This document shows, piece after piece, positions 56,691 through 64,000 of a DNA stretch of 64,000 bases. The stretch covers positions 310,001 through 374,000 of the forward strand of contig CAVYFY010000006.1 in assembly GCA_963767835.1 (NCBI GenBank), written 5' to 3'. The position numbers were made by a program, and so were the translations under genes. Source of the DNA: SIAQ01 sp963767835 (GTDB lineage: Bacteria > Planctomycetota > Planctomycetia > Gemmatales > Gemmataceae). The notes under the pieces are model-generated. The model saw only the letters and a list, made by a program, of their open reading frames with translations, ran no database searches and had not been told where the DNA came from. Position 1 is the first letter of the stretch; every line of letters begins with the position of its first letter.

Positions 56691-57189
56691 GTTTTTCCGG
56701 TGCCGTATCGCCCAGCGCATGAGTGTCTCGTTGCGTAGCCTGATCCGTTGTGCGCCAGTTTTGCAACGTCCAATACGTGAGCGCGATGCTGCCGAACCAT
56801 TGCACGGTGCTGATGCGCAGATACCAGGCGTGCAGATCGTCAAAGGCGGGCCGGCCGATCAAGCGCGAACGCTCGGTGTCGATATGCGCTTCCATTTGCA
56901 AGTGCAGCCAGGCGAGCGCGGCCAAGGTCGCCGCCAGGAAAAGCCAGGCGGCCCAGCGCCGGATCAGGCAAAAACGCCGCTCGACGATCAGATCGCCGAT
57001 CCATCCCAATAGAACCAGGGCGCCGATCAGATTCAGCCAATCGGTCACGTGCCGCGTGATCATGCCTTGCTCGAAATCGCCCCCCAGCACCTCGGCGCCC
57101 ACGCCAATGACGACGCCGCCGTAAAACATGAACCCGCCCTGCCAGAACATGAAAAGCCACAGCAAAAGAAGCCGCCGAAGAATGCACAT
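56686..57189 (-). CDS. Small integral membrane protein
   Basis: 167 residues with four hydrophobic helices (LRRLLLLWLFMFWQGGFMFY, TDWLNLIGALVLLGWIGDLI, WAAWLFLAATLAALAWLHLQ, VQWFGSIALTYWTLQNW). This layout is like DUF4149-type membrane proteins. The stop codon is inside an inverted repeat. Divergent from the small-protein/PQQ gene pair with a 68-bp shared promoter gap. Function unknown. Confidence 0.7.
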   Translation of the reverse strand: MCILRRLLLLWLFMFWQGGFMFYGGVVIGVGAEVLGGDFEQGMITRHVTDWLNLIGALVLLGWIGDLIVERRFCLIRRWAAWLFLAATLAALAWLHLQMEAHIDTERSRLIGRPAFDDLHAWYLRISTVQWFGSIALTYWTLQNWRTTDQATQRDTHALGDTAPEKQ

Positions 57190-57257
57190 TCTTTTTGGCC
57201 CGCGTATAATGACGAAGGTTGTCGCACGTCACTTTATTCAATCACGGAGAACCGGCG

Positions 57258-57416
57258 ATGTCATTAACCCATGAGCAAACGACAACGGCTCCGAGCAAGC
57301 CGATGCGATTTCTATGGTTCCGTATCCTTTTTCCGGTCGTGGTACTCATCGGCCTCGGGGGCTTTTTCGCCGTGCCGTGGATCATGTTGCGCAGGGCGCT
57401 GAGCCGAGCGACATGA
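57258..57416 (+). CDS. 52-residue single-helix membrane protein
   Basis: ATG at 57258 with ACGGAGAACCGGCG upstream. A polar N-terminus, one hydrophobic helix (FRILFPVVVLIGLGGFFAVP) and a basic tail (LRRALSRAT). Its stop overlaps the next gene's ATG (ATGA, 57413-57416), so the two are translationally coupled. Probably a small partner of the propeller protein encoded next. Confidence 0.75.
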   Translation: MSLTHEQTTTAPSKPMRFLWFRILFPVVVLIGLGGFFAVPWIMLRRALSRAT

Positions 57417-58906
57417 TGGAGCTTGGAATCTTCTCACAATGGCTCGCGCCGCCGCTGGCAATTCTGCTGCTCGTTTTGTGGTGGCTGTTTTTGTCGCCGG
57501 TGAGCTGGTTGACCCGCTTCGCCGGATTTTTCGCTGCGGTGCTTCTCGTTGGCGGCGGGCTCTGGCTTTGCGTGCGCGATGTCGAGATAACCAAGGGGCG
57601 TGTCACCCTGGTGCCGTTGCTGCATTGGGTTTGGGAGCCCCAGTTCGTCGAGGAGGAATCGGCAAGCCCCAACGAGTTGCCCGCGATCTACGGCTACATC
57701 GGCGATAAGGATTTCCCACGTTATCGCGGCGCCAATAGCGACGGCTTCGTCAACTGGGCCACGCTGGCCACCGACTGGGACAAGACGCCGCCGACTCTGC
57801 AATGGGGCCGCCCGTGCGGCAATGGCTACAGCGGCATCGCCGTCGCGGGCAACATCGTCGTCACCCTCGAACAACGCGCCGATGGCGAATCGGTCGTCTG
57901 CTACGATCGCATCAGCGGCAAGCAGCGCTGGGCCAAAGCGTCGAAGGATGTCGCCTACAGGGACAAGAACCGCATGGGGGACGGCCCACGCTCGACGCCG
58001 ACCATTCATAACGACCATATCTACACCATTGGCGCCACCGGCGAGTTGGCCTGTCGCAAGCTCGACGGCGAATTCGTGTGGGGCACGAATGTTATCAAGG
58101 ACGCCAAGGCGAAGAATGTCGTCTGGGGCCTGACCGGCTCGCCGCTGATCGTGGACGACCTCGTCATCGCCCACGCCGGCATCAATGACGATGCCCCCGC
58201 CAATTCGGCCGTCATCGCCTACGAGAAAACCAAGGGGGAAATCCGCTCGCGCGCCGGCAACCGTCCCGCTCATTACACCTCGCCGCAACTGGCCACCCTC
58301 GCCGGCATCCCGCAAATCCTCATCTTCGACGGCGCTGGGCTCATCAGCTACGAGCCCAAGACCGGCAAGGAACTCTGGAATTTCCCCTGGGTCAGCGACT
58401 TCCCCACGCACTCGGCCCAACCCGTCATCCTCGGCAACGATCGCGTCTTCATCTCCTCCGAGCAGAAGAACGGCTGTGCCATGCTCCGCATCAAAGCGCC
58501 CGAGAACGACAAAGATTCCTGGAGCCACGCAGTCGTCTGGAAGAACAAGAATCTCGCCGCTCGCTACGCCAACCCGGTCACCGACGGCAAGAGCATCTTT
58601 GGCTTGCACGCGCTCCAGGGGGTGCTCACCTGCCTCGACGCCGACACCGGCAAGCTCAAATGGAAGGGCGAGCGCGAAGGCCCCGGCCAACTGCTCCTCG
58701 CGCAGAACGCCTTGATTGTGATCAACGGCGATGATGGCAAGATGGCCCTCTTCGATCCCAACTCGACCTCGGAATGCGTCGAGCTTGCACGCCGGCCTGC
58801 TTTCGACAACCGCGACAAGACCTGGAACACGCCGGCGCTGGCGGGGGATCAGCTCTTCGTCCGCAATCAGGCGCACATCGTCTGCTGGAAGCTGCCGCAA
58901 CGCTGA
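57413..58906 (+). CDS. Membrane-anchored PQQ-like beta-propeller protein
   Basis: 497 residues. Two N-terminal helices (LAPPLAILLLVLWWLFLSPV, FAGFFAAVLLVGGGLWLCV) anchor a periplasmic propeller whose blades read DFPRYRGANSDG, VVCYDRISGKQRWAKASK, LIVDDLVIAHAGINDD and LTCLDADTGKLKWKGE. This is the PQQ/BamB-like repeat pattern (outer-membrane-assembly or pyrrolo-quinoline-type) used here probably for scaffolding. It is coupled to the small membrane protein upstream. Confidence 0.9.
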   Translation: MMELGIFSQWLAPPLAILLLVLWWLFLSPVSWLTRFAGFFAAVLLVGGGLWLCVRDVEITKGRVTLVPLLHWVWEPQFVEEESASPNELPAIYGYIGDKDFPRYRGANSDGFVNWATLATDWDKTPPTLQWGRPCGNGYSGIAVAGNIVVTLEQRADGESVVCYDRISGKQRWAKASKDVAYRDKNRMGDGPRSTPTIHNDHIYTIGATGELACRKLDGEFVWGTNVIKDAKAKNVVWGLTGSPLIVDDLVIAHAGINDDAPANSAVIAYEKTKGEIRSRAGNRPAHYTSPQLATLAGIPQILIFDGAGLISYEPKTGKELWNFPWVSDFPTHSAQPVILGNDRVFISSEQKNGCAMLRIKAPENDKDSWSHAVVWKNKNLAARYANPVTDGKSIFGLHALQGVLTCLDADTGKLKWKGEREGPGQLLLAQNALIVINGDDGKMALFDPNSTSECVELARRPAFDNRDKTWNTPALAGDQLFVRNQAHIVCWKLPQR

Positions 58907-58919
58907 CGCGCCCTTGAAC

Positions 58920-58948
58920 CCCTGGGAACGGCGTACCTTATCCCAGGG
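58920..58948 (+). terminator. Hairpin after the PQQ gene
   Basis: CCCTGGGA (58920-58927) pairs with TCCCAGGG (58941-58948), perfect 8-bp stem, 13-nt loop. The unit resembles one arm of the repeat at 47017-47107, so it may be both a repeat copy and a transcript end. Confidence 0.6.
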
Positions 58949-59020
58949 CTTTCCGCCCGCCTTGGATATCGCTATAAAATTAAGTTCCTTAATCAGCAAC
59001 CCGAACGCGGAGTTATCACG

Positions 59021-59258
59021 ATGGGTCAGCGTCGCATTCGCCGCATGCAGCGTCAAGCGGACATGAAAACCTCACGCCGCAAGAACGGCGCTCTGAAAAA
59101 GAAGGAAAACGTGCGCCGCAACATGCCGCATGGTCGGCATTCTCAAGCAAGGCAAGCTTCCTTACCTGCCCTCGGTGATGAGCTGGTTGAGCGTGCAGCT
59201 CGACAAGCCGAGCAGCCGGATCACGCAGGCGGAGGTCGATGCGCTGATGCCGAAGTAG
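59021..59258 (+). CDS. Small basic protein, probably frameshifted
   Basis: Starts ATG 59021 with GQRRIRRMQRQADMKTSRRK, a strongly basic N-terminus. Around 59115-59135 the sensible frame changes: the next frame gives VGILKQGKLPYLPSVMSWLS and then LDKPSSRITQAEVDALMPK with a TAG at 59256-59258. Joined, this is about 78 residues. Alternatively the second half is a separate 42-codon ORF starting at 59130. Basic small proteins of this shape may bind nucleic acid or ribosomes, which is a guess. Its last 38 bp overlap the convergent gene. Confidence 0.6.
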
Positions 59259-59595
59259 CCGGCTGATGCGTTTTGCAATAGCGGAAGCGGCGCGGGAAGA
59301 GCGGCAGCTGGTTCCACATCATATGCCAGCCCCATCCCTGCGTCACCGCGGGCAGCCGGCAGAAGGAGCACATCATCGCCGTCCCGTCCGGGTAAAACAA
59401 GCATTCGCGCAGATAGGTCTGCTGTCGCTTTTCGATCGCGGCGGCGGCGACCCCGCGGCGACGCAGTTCATCCTCGATCATCTCGACCGCTTCAGGCTCC
59501 ATCCCGTGCCGATATGCCGTGATCCGATCGAGCAAGTCTTCGGTGTCGGCGCGGCGGACATTTTCCAGCACTTTTTGCGGGTTCCACTCGATCAT
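59221..59595 (-). CDS. Hypothetical protein with CxxC motif
   Basis: 124 residues from the ATG at 59595 (GGAGAAACCGCCAG upstream). The first 55 residues are helical (EWNPQKVLENVRRADTEDLL); then comes a Cys pair in MMCSFCRLPAV, a Trp-rich stretch (GWGWHMMWNQLPLFPRRFRY) and another Cys (YCKTHQP), a possible zinc site. It looks like a lineage-specific conserved protein. Overlaps the end of the small basic gene. Confidence 0.65.
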   Translation of the reverse strand: MIEWNPQKVLENVRRADTEDLLDRITAYRHGMEPEAVEMIEDELRRRGVAAAAIEKRQQTYLRECLFYPDGTAMMCSFCRLPAVTQGWGWHMMWNQLPLFPRRFRYCKTHQPATSASAHRPPPA

Positions 59596-59668
59596 CTGGC
59601 GGTTTCTCCGTGCGCTTCGGGAACTCTTGCCGGCCCGGAAGCGTCCCACTCCAAAGAGAATTGTATCC

Positions 59669-59740
59669 GGCGAGCCGAGCCCCGTAAGGGGCCGGTTTAT
59701 GACGCGCATTCAACCGGTCCCTCACGGGACTCGGCTCGCC
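59669..59740. repeat. Inverted repeat, GGCGAGCCGAGCCCCG family, copy 2
   Basis: 29-bp arms 59669-59697 and 59712-59740; pairing is imperfect at 3 or 4 positions, loop 14 nt. The left arm differs from that of copy 1 (53815-53843) by a single base. It lies in the divergent gap 59596-59836; the rest of the gap holds the promoter of the DUF1549 gene. Confidence 0.93.
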
Positions 59741-59836
59741 CAGACACTTTGCCGCGAGATTCGGTTTGACACGTTCCGGACCGGCGTTCTAAGATACGGG
59801 TGTGCATTTGCTGCGTAATTCTCGGGAGAGCATGGG

Positions 59837-61765
59837 ATGACTACCAATCGCATCGGCCGTCGCTTGTTGCTTTGGATGGGGGGGCTGGTTATTGTCGGGT
59901 TCGCGTTCGCCTTGGTCGCGGAAAGTCCGGCTCAACCCAAAGATTCGAAAACGGACAAAAAAAAGAAGACCGACAAGGACGCGCCGGAGCCGAAGAAGGC
60001 CAAGCTCGAACCGCCGCCGGCCACGTTCCCGGCCCGCACGGACGCCATCGATCCATCCCAAGGCGGCGTCCAGCACGTCACCTTCATCGACGATCAGATC
60101 AAAAAGGGCTGGAAAGACAACAAGACCTATCCGTCCGATCGTTGCACCGATTTCGAATTCATCCGCCGGGCCTCGCTCGACATCGTTGGCCGAATTCCGA
60201 CCGTTGAGGAAATTAGCCGATTCATGAAGCATCCCGAGGAAAAACGCCGCTCCTGGCTCATCAACGCCATGCTCGACGGCTCGGAGTATGGACACGGCGA
60301 GGAATACGCCCAGAATTTCGCCAACATTTGGACCGTGCACCTCATGACGCGCACCGGTTCGGGCCGGCATCATCACAATCAGATGAGCGAATGGCTCAAA
60401 TACCAGTTCAAGGGGGATGAAAAATCCCAGCCCGACTGGTCGAAAACCGCTCATGACTTGATTGCCGCCACGGGCAAGACCAACGATAAACAAGCCGTCA
60501 ATTATCTGCTGCACAACATGGGCGAGGAATTCAAGCAAGATCAAGCCAAGAACGGCAAATGGGACATGATCCCCGCGACCTCGCGCACCACGCGCCTCTT
60601 CCTGGGCGTCCGCACCCAGTGCGTCCAGTGCCACGATCATCCGTTCAACGGCGAATGGAAGCAGGAGCACTTCTGGGGCATCAATGCCTTCTTCCGCCAG
60701 ATCGACACCTCGCCCGGCGGCAAGCCCAACCCCGCCCTCGGCGGCAAGAAGAAGAAGGGCGAAGTCCCCAACATCGAATTCACCCTCAGCGACGACAAGG
60801 GCAAAAACGCCGGGGGCCTGGTCCCCTTCGAACGCCGCAATAACCTCCTGCTCTTCACCAATCCCAGGTTCCTGGACGGCCAAAAGATTTCCAAGGACTT
60901 CAAGGGCACGCGCCGCGAAGCCCTCGCCAAGTTCGTCACCACCAGTCCCTACTTCGCCAAGGCCTTTGTCAATCGCAACTGGAATCACTTCTTCGGCAAG
61001 AGCTTCACGCGCGATGCCATCGATGATTTCCATGAGCAGAACCAGATTTCGCATCCGGAACTGCTCGATTTCCTCGCCAAGGAATGGTCCACGAATTACG
61101 CGCACAACCCGAAAGTGCTGATTCGCTGGATTTGCAACAGCCAGGCGTACGGCCTATCGAGCCGGGCGAACAAGTGGAACGATCAGACCGATCACGAAGT
61201 CCTTTTCGCGCGCATGTTGCTCAAGCCGATGAACCCCGAGCAGATGTTCGAGTCGATGATGATCGCGACCGGCGCCACCATGCAGAACGTGCCCAACACC
61301 GGGAAGAAGGCCGATCCGAAGGGCAAGAAGGAGGGCAAGAAGGAAGGCAAGACGAAAGAGCAGCTCAAGGAAGAATGGCTCCAAAGGTTGGTCGTCAACT
61401 TCGGCAATGACGAAGGCGAGGAGGGGACATTCTCCGGCACCGTCGTCCAGGCGCTTCTGCTGATGAATGGCCAGGACATCAACAACGCCATCAGCGACAA
61501 AAAGGAAGGCACGCTGACCGCCATCGTGCAAAAACGCGGGGCGTCCTACAATAGTTTGCCGATGGCGGTCAACGACATGTATTTGGCCACGATCAACCGG
61601 CCGCCGACAAAAAAAGAAATCGATGACTACAGAGATCCCCTCGTCTTCCGGTTCGTCCGCCCCGGTTCCAAGAACGCAACCAACACGCCGGAATACTGGC
61701 GAGCGTATTACGAAGACATCATGTGGGCGCTCCTCAATAGCGACGAATTCATCCTGAACCATTGA
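59837..61765 (+). CDS. Secreted DUF1549/DUF1553 protein with CxxCH motif, second copy
   Basis: 642 residues. Signal/anchor (LLLWMGGLVIVGFAFALVAE), then a Lys-rich linker. FEFIRRASLDIVGRIPTVEE is DUF1549, TRTTRLFLGVRTQCVQCHDH carries the CxxCH site, and FVNRNWNHFFGKSF, HPELLDFLAKEWS and the terminal WALLNSDEFILNH are DUF1553. A Lys-rich insert (KKADPKGKKEGKKEGKTKEQ) splits the C-terminal half. Unlike the copy at 38340-39956, no DUF1501 partner follows. Confidence 0.92.
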   Translation: MTTNRIGRRLLLWMGGLVIVGFAFALVAESPAQPKDSKTDKKKKTDKDAPEPKKAKLEPPPATFPARTDAIDPSQGGVQHVTFIDDQIKKGWKDNKTYPSDRCTDFEFIRRASLDIVGRIPTVEEISRFMKHPEEKRRSWLINAMLDGSEYGHGEEYAQNFANIWTVHLMTRTGSGRHHHNQMSEWLKYQFKGDEKSQPDWSKTAHDLIAATGKTNDKQAVNYLLHNMGEEFKQDQAKNGKWDMIPATSRTTRLFLGVRTQCVQCHDHPFNGEWKQEHFWGINAFFRQIDTSPGGKPNPALGGKKKKGEVPNIEFTLSDDKGKNAGGLVPFERRNNLLLFTNPRFLDGQKISKDFKGTRREALAKFVTTSPYFAKAFVNRNWNHFFGKSFTRDAIDDFHEQNQISHPELLDFLAKEWSTNYAHNPKVLIRWICNSQAYGLSSRANKWNDQTDHEVLFARMLLKPMNPEQMFESMMIATGATMQNVPNTGKKADPKGKKEGKKEGKTKEQLKEEWLQRLVVNFGNDEGEEGTFSGTVVQALLLMNGQDINNAISDKKEGTLTAIVQKRGASYNSLPMAVNDMYLATINRPPTKKEIDDYRDPLVFRFVRPGSKNATNTPEYWRAYYEDIMWALLNSDEFILNH

Positions 61766-61770
61766 TCGCA

Positions 61771-61938
61771 CTGAGTGCTGAGCGAATGTAGGGTGGGTCG
61801 AGCAACGCGAGGCCCGCCTGTCGCTTACAAGGGCCGGTGGGCCTCACGTTGTTCGATCCGCCCTACGCCTGAATTGGCGCAAATCAAACGCCTGGCGCAT
61901 GACGACGCCAGGCGTTTGATGTTTTCCTCAGCACTCAG
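61771..61938. repeat. Nested inverted-repeat structure with terminator
   Basis: Outer perfect 12-bp stem CTGAGTGCTGAG (61771-61782) / CTCAGCACTCAG (61927-61938). Inside: a 28-bp imperfect repeat GTAGGGTGGGTCGAGCAACG... (61788-61815 with 61839-61866, 24 of 28) and a perfect 15-bp stem ATCAAACGCCTGGCG (61883-61897) / CGCCAGGCGTTTGAT (61906-61920) followed by GTTTTCC. The last could be a bidirectional terminator for the convergent DUF1549 and SH3 genes. Confidence 0.8.
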
Positions 61939-61945
61939 GACTCTG

Positions 61946-62974
61946 TCACGGCACATAAACATGCGTGCCGACGATGTACTGCATCCGCACGGCGTCATTG
62001 CGATACATGACTGGGCCGTACACCGTAAGGGTGCGGCCATTGTAATCGGCGAGGCTCTTGCCGGGATTCGTCGTCACATAGGCCAGGGTCTTGCCCTGGT
62101 TGTCTTGCAAAGCATAAAGCGGCTGGCCGTTGTCCGCCGTCAGCTTGGTGTCGCGCAAGCGGCCATAGGGACTCCAGGCAGCCGAGCTTTGCATCAGCAT
62201 CGTGCTCGGCGGCGCGTTGCTCGGCGACATCACCGTGCGCGACGCGGGTTGCGCCGGCGTGTAGCCGGGCTGCTGCATGTTGGCGAGGACGTTTTGGGCG
62301 TATTGCTTCTGATTCGGATCGGCTGACGTATTCGCGACGAGCGTGTACTTCTGGCGAGCGGTGGCGAGGTCGCCGGACTGCCGCGCTTTTTCCGCATCGG
62401 CGAGCGTTGAATTGGTCGTGTAGCCGTTCGGCGTCGGTATCCAGCTCGTCGGGGAATTGGTGGTGGAAACGACGGTCGTCGGCTTCACCGCATCGGCGGG
62501 CAGGTAGCGTACCTCGTTGGGATGCGGCTTGATCGGCAGCCAGGTATCGTTGCCGACCTTGATCGGCGTGCCGCTGAGAACGACGATCGTGCCCTGGACC
62601 AGCTTCATGCTCTCGCGGTCGGGCGCTTTATCGACGAGCCGGCTGCCGGGCCGAATCGACACGGGCCGGCTTGGATCGGCGTTGACGTACATCTGTGCGT
62701 TTAACTGCTTGACGTCGTTGGCGTTGACCCAGCTGAAGGAATCCGCCGGCGGCGCGATTTCCAGCCAGCCGGGATCGGCGGTCGATACGCGCACCACGAG
62801 CACCCTGTCATTTTGCTTGAGCTTGGAAGTCGCCATGCACTGCTTGCTCGGCCCGCTGCGTACTTCCACCTCGGGCTGCAAGATCACCGCCTCGGTTGGA
62901 TAGGTTTGCGCGAGCGCCGGCGCCCAGGCCGCGAGCAGGCCGGCAATGGCCGCGCAATATCGATGAAGTCGCAT
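61946..62974 (-). CDS. Secreted protein with bacterial SH3-like domain
   Basis: 342 residues. Signal peptide (RYCAAIAGLLAAWAPALAQ), then an SH3b-type stretch VILQPEVEVRSGPSKQCMAT with DRVLVVRVSTADPGWLEIAP and FSWVNANDVKQLNAQ. A Thr/Ser-rich linker and a short TPR-like helix pair (LADAEKARQSGDLATARQKY) follow, then a C-terminal part with GNDAVRMQYIVGTHVYVP-like strands. It probably binds the cell envelope; there is no catalytic motif. Confidence 0.8.
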   Translation of the reverse strand: MRLHRYCAAIAGLLAAWAPALAQTYPTEAVILQPEVEVRSGPSKQCMATSKLKQNDRVLVVRVSTADPGWLEIAPPADSFSWVNANDVKQLNAQMYVNADPSRPVSIRPGSRLVDKAPDRESMKLVQGTIVVLSGTPIKVGNDTWLPIKPHPNEVRYLPADAVKPTTVVSTTNSPTSWIPTPNGYTTNSTLADAEKARQSGDLATARQKYTLVANTSADPNQKQYAQNVLANMQQPGYTPAQPASRTVMSPSNAPPSTMLMQSSAAWSPYGRLRDTKLTADNGQPLYALQDNQGKTLAYVTTNPGKSLADYNGRTLTVYGPVMYRNDAVRMQYIVGTHVYVP

Positions 62975-63165
62975 GGGAACCTCCTGATCGCTCGGATCGG
63001 GCCGCGTCCTTATAACCAGATCGACCAGGGAATCAAGGGGACATCAATGAAAATGCGCAAGCCGCGCGAAGCTGGGCGAATTGGCTGATTTTTTACGGTC
63101 GCCCGCCTCTGCGAGGCGGGGCTAAACTTGCTACATTGATTAGAAATCCTCTGTTGGAGGCCGCC

Positions 63166-63855
63166 ATGCCGGATTTCACCTACGCCGGGATCGCCAAGAT
63201 GCTCGACCATTCGCTCTTGCAGCAGCAATTGACCGATGCCGAAATCGATGAGGGTTGTAAGCTGGCCCGGCAATATGACGTGGCTTCCGTCTGCATCAAG
63301 CCATACGCCGTCGCGCGGGCCAAGGAGTTGCTGGCTGGATCCACTGTCGCCGTCGGCACGACCATCGGCTTCCCGCACGGCGGGCATGTCACCGCGATCA
63401 AGGTTGCCGAATCCGTTCAGGCGATGAAGGATGGCGCCGTCGAACTCGACATGGTCGTCAATATCGGCAAGGTGCTGAGCAAGGATTGGCGCTTCGTCAG
63501 CGCTGACATTCGCGCGGTGGTGGACGTGGCCCACGCGAGCAAGGCCATCGTGAAAGTCATTTTCGAGAATTGCTTCCTGCAAGATGATCACAAGGAAGCG
63601 CTGTGCCGAATTTGCGGCGAGGTGGACGCCGACTTCGTCAAAACTTCAACCGGCTACGGCAGCACCGGCGCCAGCGACGAGGATTTGAAGCTGATGCGCC
63701 GCTGTTCGCCGCCGCGCGTGCAGGTGAAGGCGGCGGGCGGCGTGCGCACCTTCGAGCGGCTCCTGGCGGTGCGTGCTCTCGGCGTCACGCGCGTCGGCGC
63801 CACCGCGACCAGGGCGATTCTCGATGAATGCAAGGCGCACCTGGATAAACGCTGA
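63166..63855 (+). CDS. deoC: Deoxyribose-phosphate aldolase
   Basis: 229 residues from the ATG at 63166 (TTGGAGGCCGCC upstream). It cleaves 2-deoxyribose 5-phosphate to acetaldehyde and glyceraldehyde 3-phosphate. Active-site residues are Asp95 in GAVELDMVVNIG, Lys130 (Schiff base) in AIVKVIFEN and Lys159 in DFVKTSTGYG. The phosphate loop is VQVKAAGGVRTF. The length and order are normal. Single gene, followed by an inverted repeat. Confidence 0.95.
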   Translation: MPDFTYAGIAKMLDHSLLQQQLTDAEIDEGCKLARQYDVASVCIKPYAVARAKELLAGSTVAVGTTIGFPHGGHVTAIKVAESVQAMKDGAVELDMVVNIGKVLSKDWRFVSADIRAVVDVAHASKAIVKVIFENCFLQDDHKEALCRICGEVDADFVKTSTGYGSTGASDEDLKLMRRCSPPRVQVKAAGGVRTFERLLAVRALGVTRVGATATRAILDECKAHLDKR

Positions 63856-63885
63856 GATCAACTGGAGAGCTGAATAACGCCAGAT

Positions 63886-63995
63886 TTAGCCACGGAAGAA
63901 ACACGGATTGAACACGGATGTTGAACATTGAATTTGCAGCGTCGGAGTTGACTGGCTTCAAATCCTTGTGCATCCGTGTTTCATCCGTGGCTAGG
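63886..63995. repeat. Inverted repeat, TAGCCACGGATG family, copy 2
   Basis: Left arm TTAGCCACGGAAGAAACACG... (63886-63920), right arm CATCCGTGTTTCATCCGTGG... (63971-63995). The arm core is the same as at 24989-25107; the right arm lacks the inner TTCAATCCGTG of copy 1. It lies 30 bp after deoC. Confidence 0.85.
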
Positions 63996-64000
63996 TTCAG

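Overview
The window looks like chromosomal DNA from a planctomycete, most likely Gemmatales/Gemmataceae. This is inferred from gene content: paired DUF1549/DUF1553 and DUF1501 secreted proteins, an ECF sigma factor next to a Hanks-type Ser/Thr kinase, a secreted protein with the N-terminal LEDRSVPS signature, a PEP-CTERM protein, an archaeal-type class I aldolase, a HisA-like protein beside a PTPS-like protein, and a GC-rich sequence full of intergenic inverted repeats. I saw no rRNA, tRNA or CRISPR array.

Layout. 1-3.6 kb: a ribose-type ABC transporter (binding lipoprotein, then a permease with an extra domain) divergent from aroE. 3.8-8.4 kb: a beta-propeller secreted protein, a Ser/Thr kinase and its ECF sigma factor, all on the minus strand. 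9-11.7 kb: a HEAT-repeat protein and class I aldolase. 11.8-15.8 kb: an NtrB/NtrC-like sigma-54 two-component pair downstream of two secreted proteins. 16-25 kb: citrate synthase, a squalene-cyclase-like repeat protein, a Tat-exported metallophosphoesterase, a Uma2 protein, a rhomboid protease, an RmlC-like protein and a PEP-CTERM protein. 25-38 kb: a DUF4139 protein, a PIN/Phd toxin-antitoxin pair, then a minus-strand run (creatininase, MFS transporter, thiolase, protein phosphatase, MBL hydrolase), a phosphopantetheinyl transferase and a 1,089-residue membrane protein. 38-45.5 kb: the DUF1549-DUF1501 pair, a small gene split by an IS630 element, a WD40 protein, and the HisA-like and PTPS-like genes. 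45.5-53 kb: a GT-C-like membrane protein, asd, an ABC-2 permease, ubiE, udk and a LarA-like protein. 53-64 kb: a SUKH-like protein, an outer-membrane efflux lipoprotein, a PQQ-propeller protein, a second DUF1549 protein, an SH3 protein and deoC.

Two themes stand out. First, at least a dozen genes, including housekeeping ones such as asd, are broken by one-base indels with the reading frame otherwise intact. This is better explained by sequencing or assembly error than by gene decay, so I describe those genes as single features across the shift. Second, several unrelated families of long inverted repeats sit at gene ends. Two arms overlap stop codons, and one repeat-like segment lies in frame inside ubiE and adds a Pro/Ser-rich linker. 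The IS630 insertion is clean enough that the ancestral gene can be read through once the element and one TA are removed.
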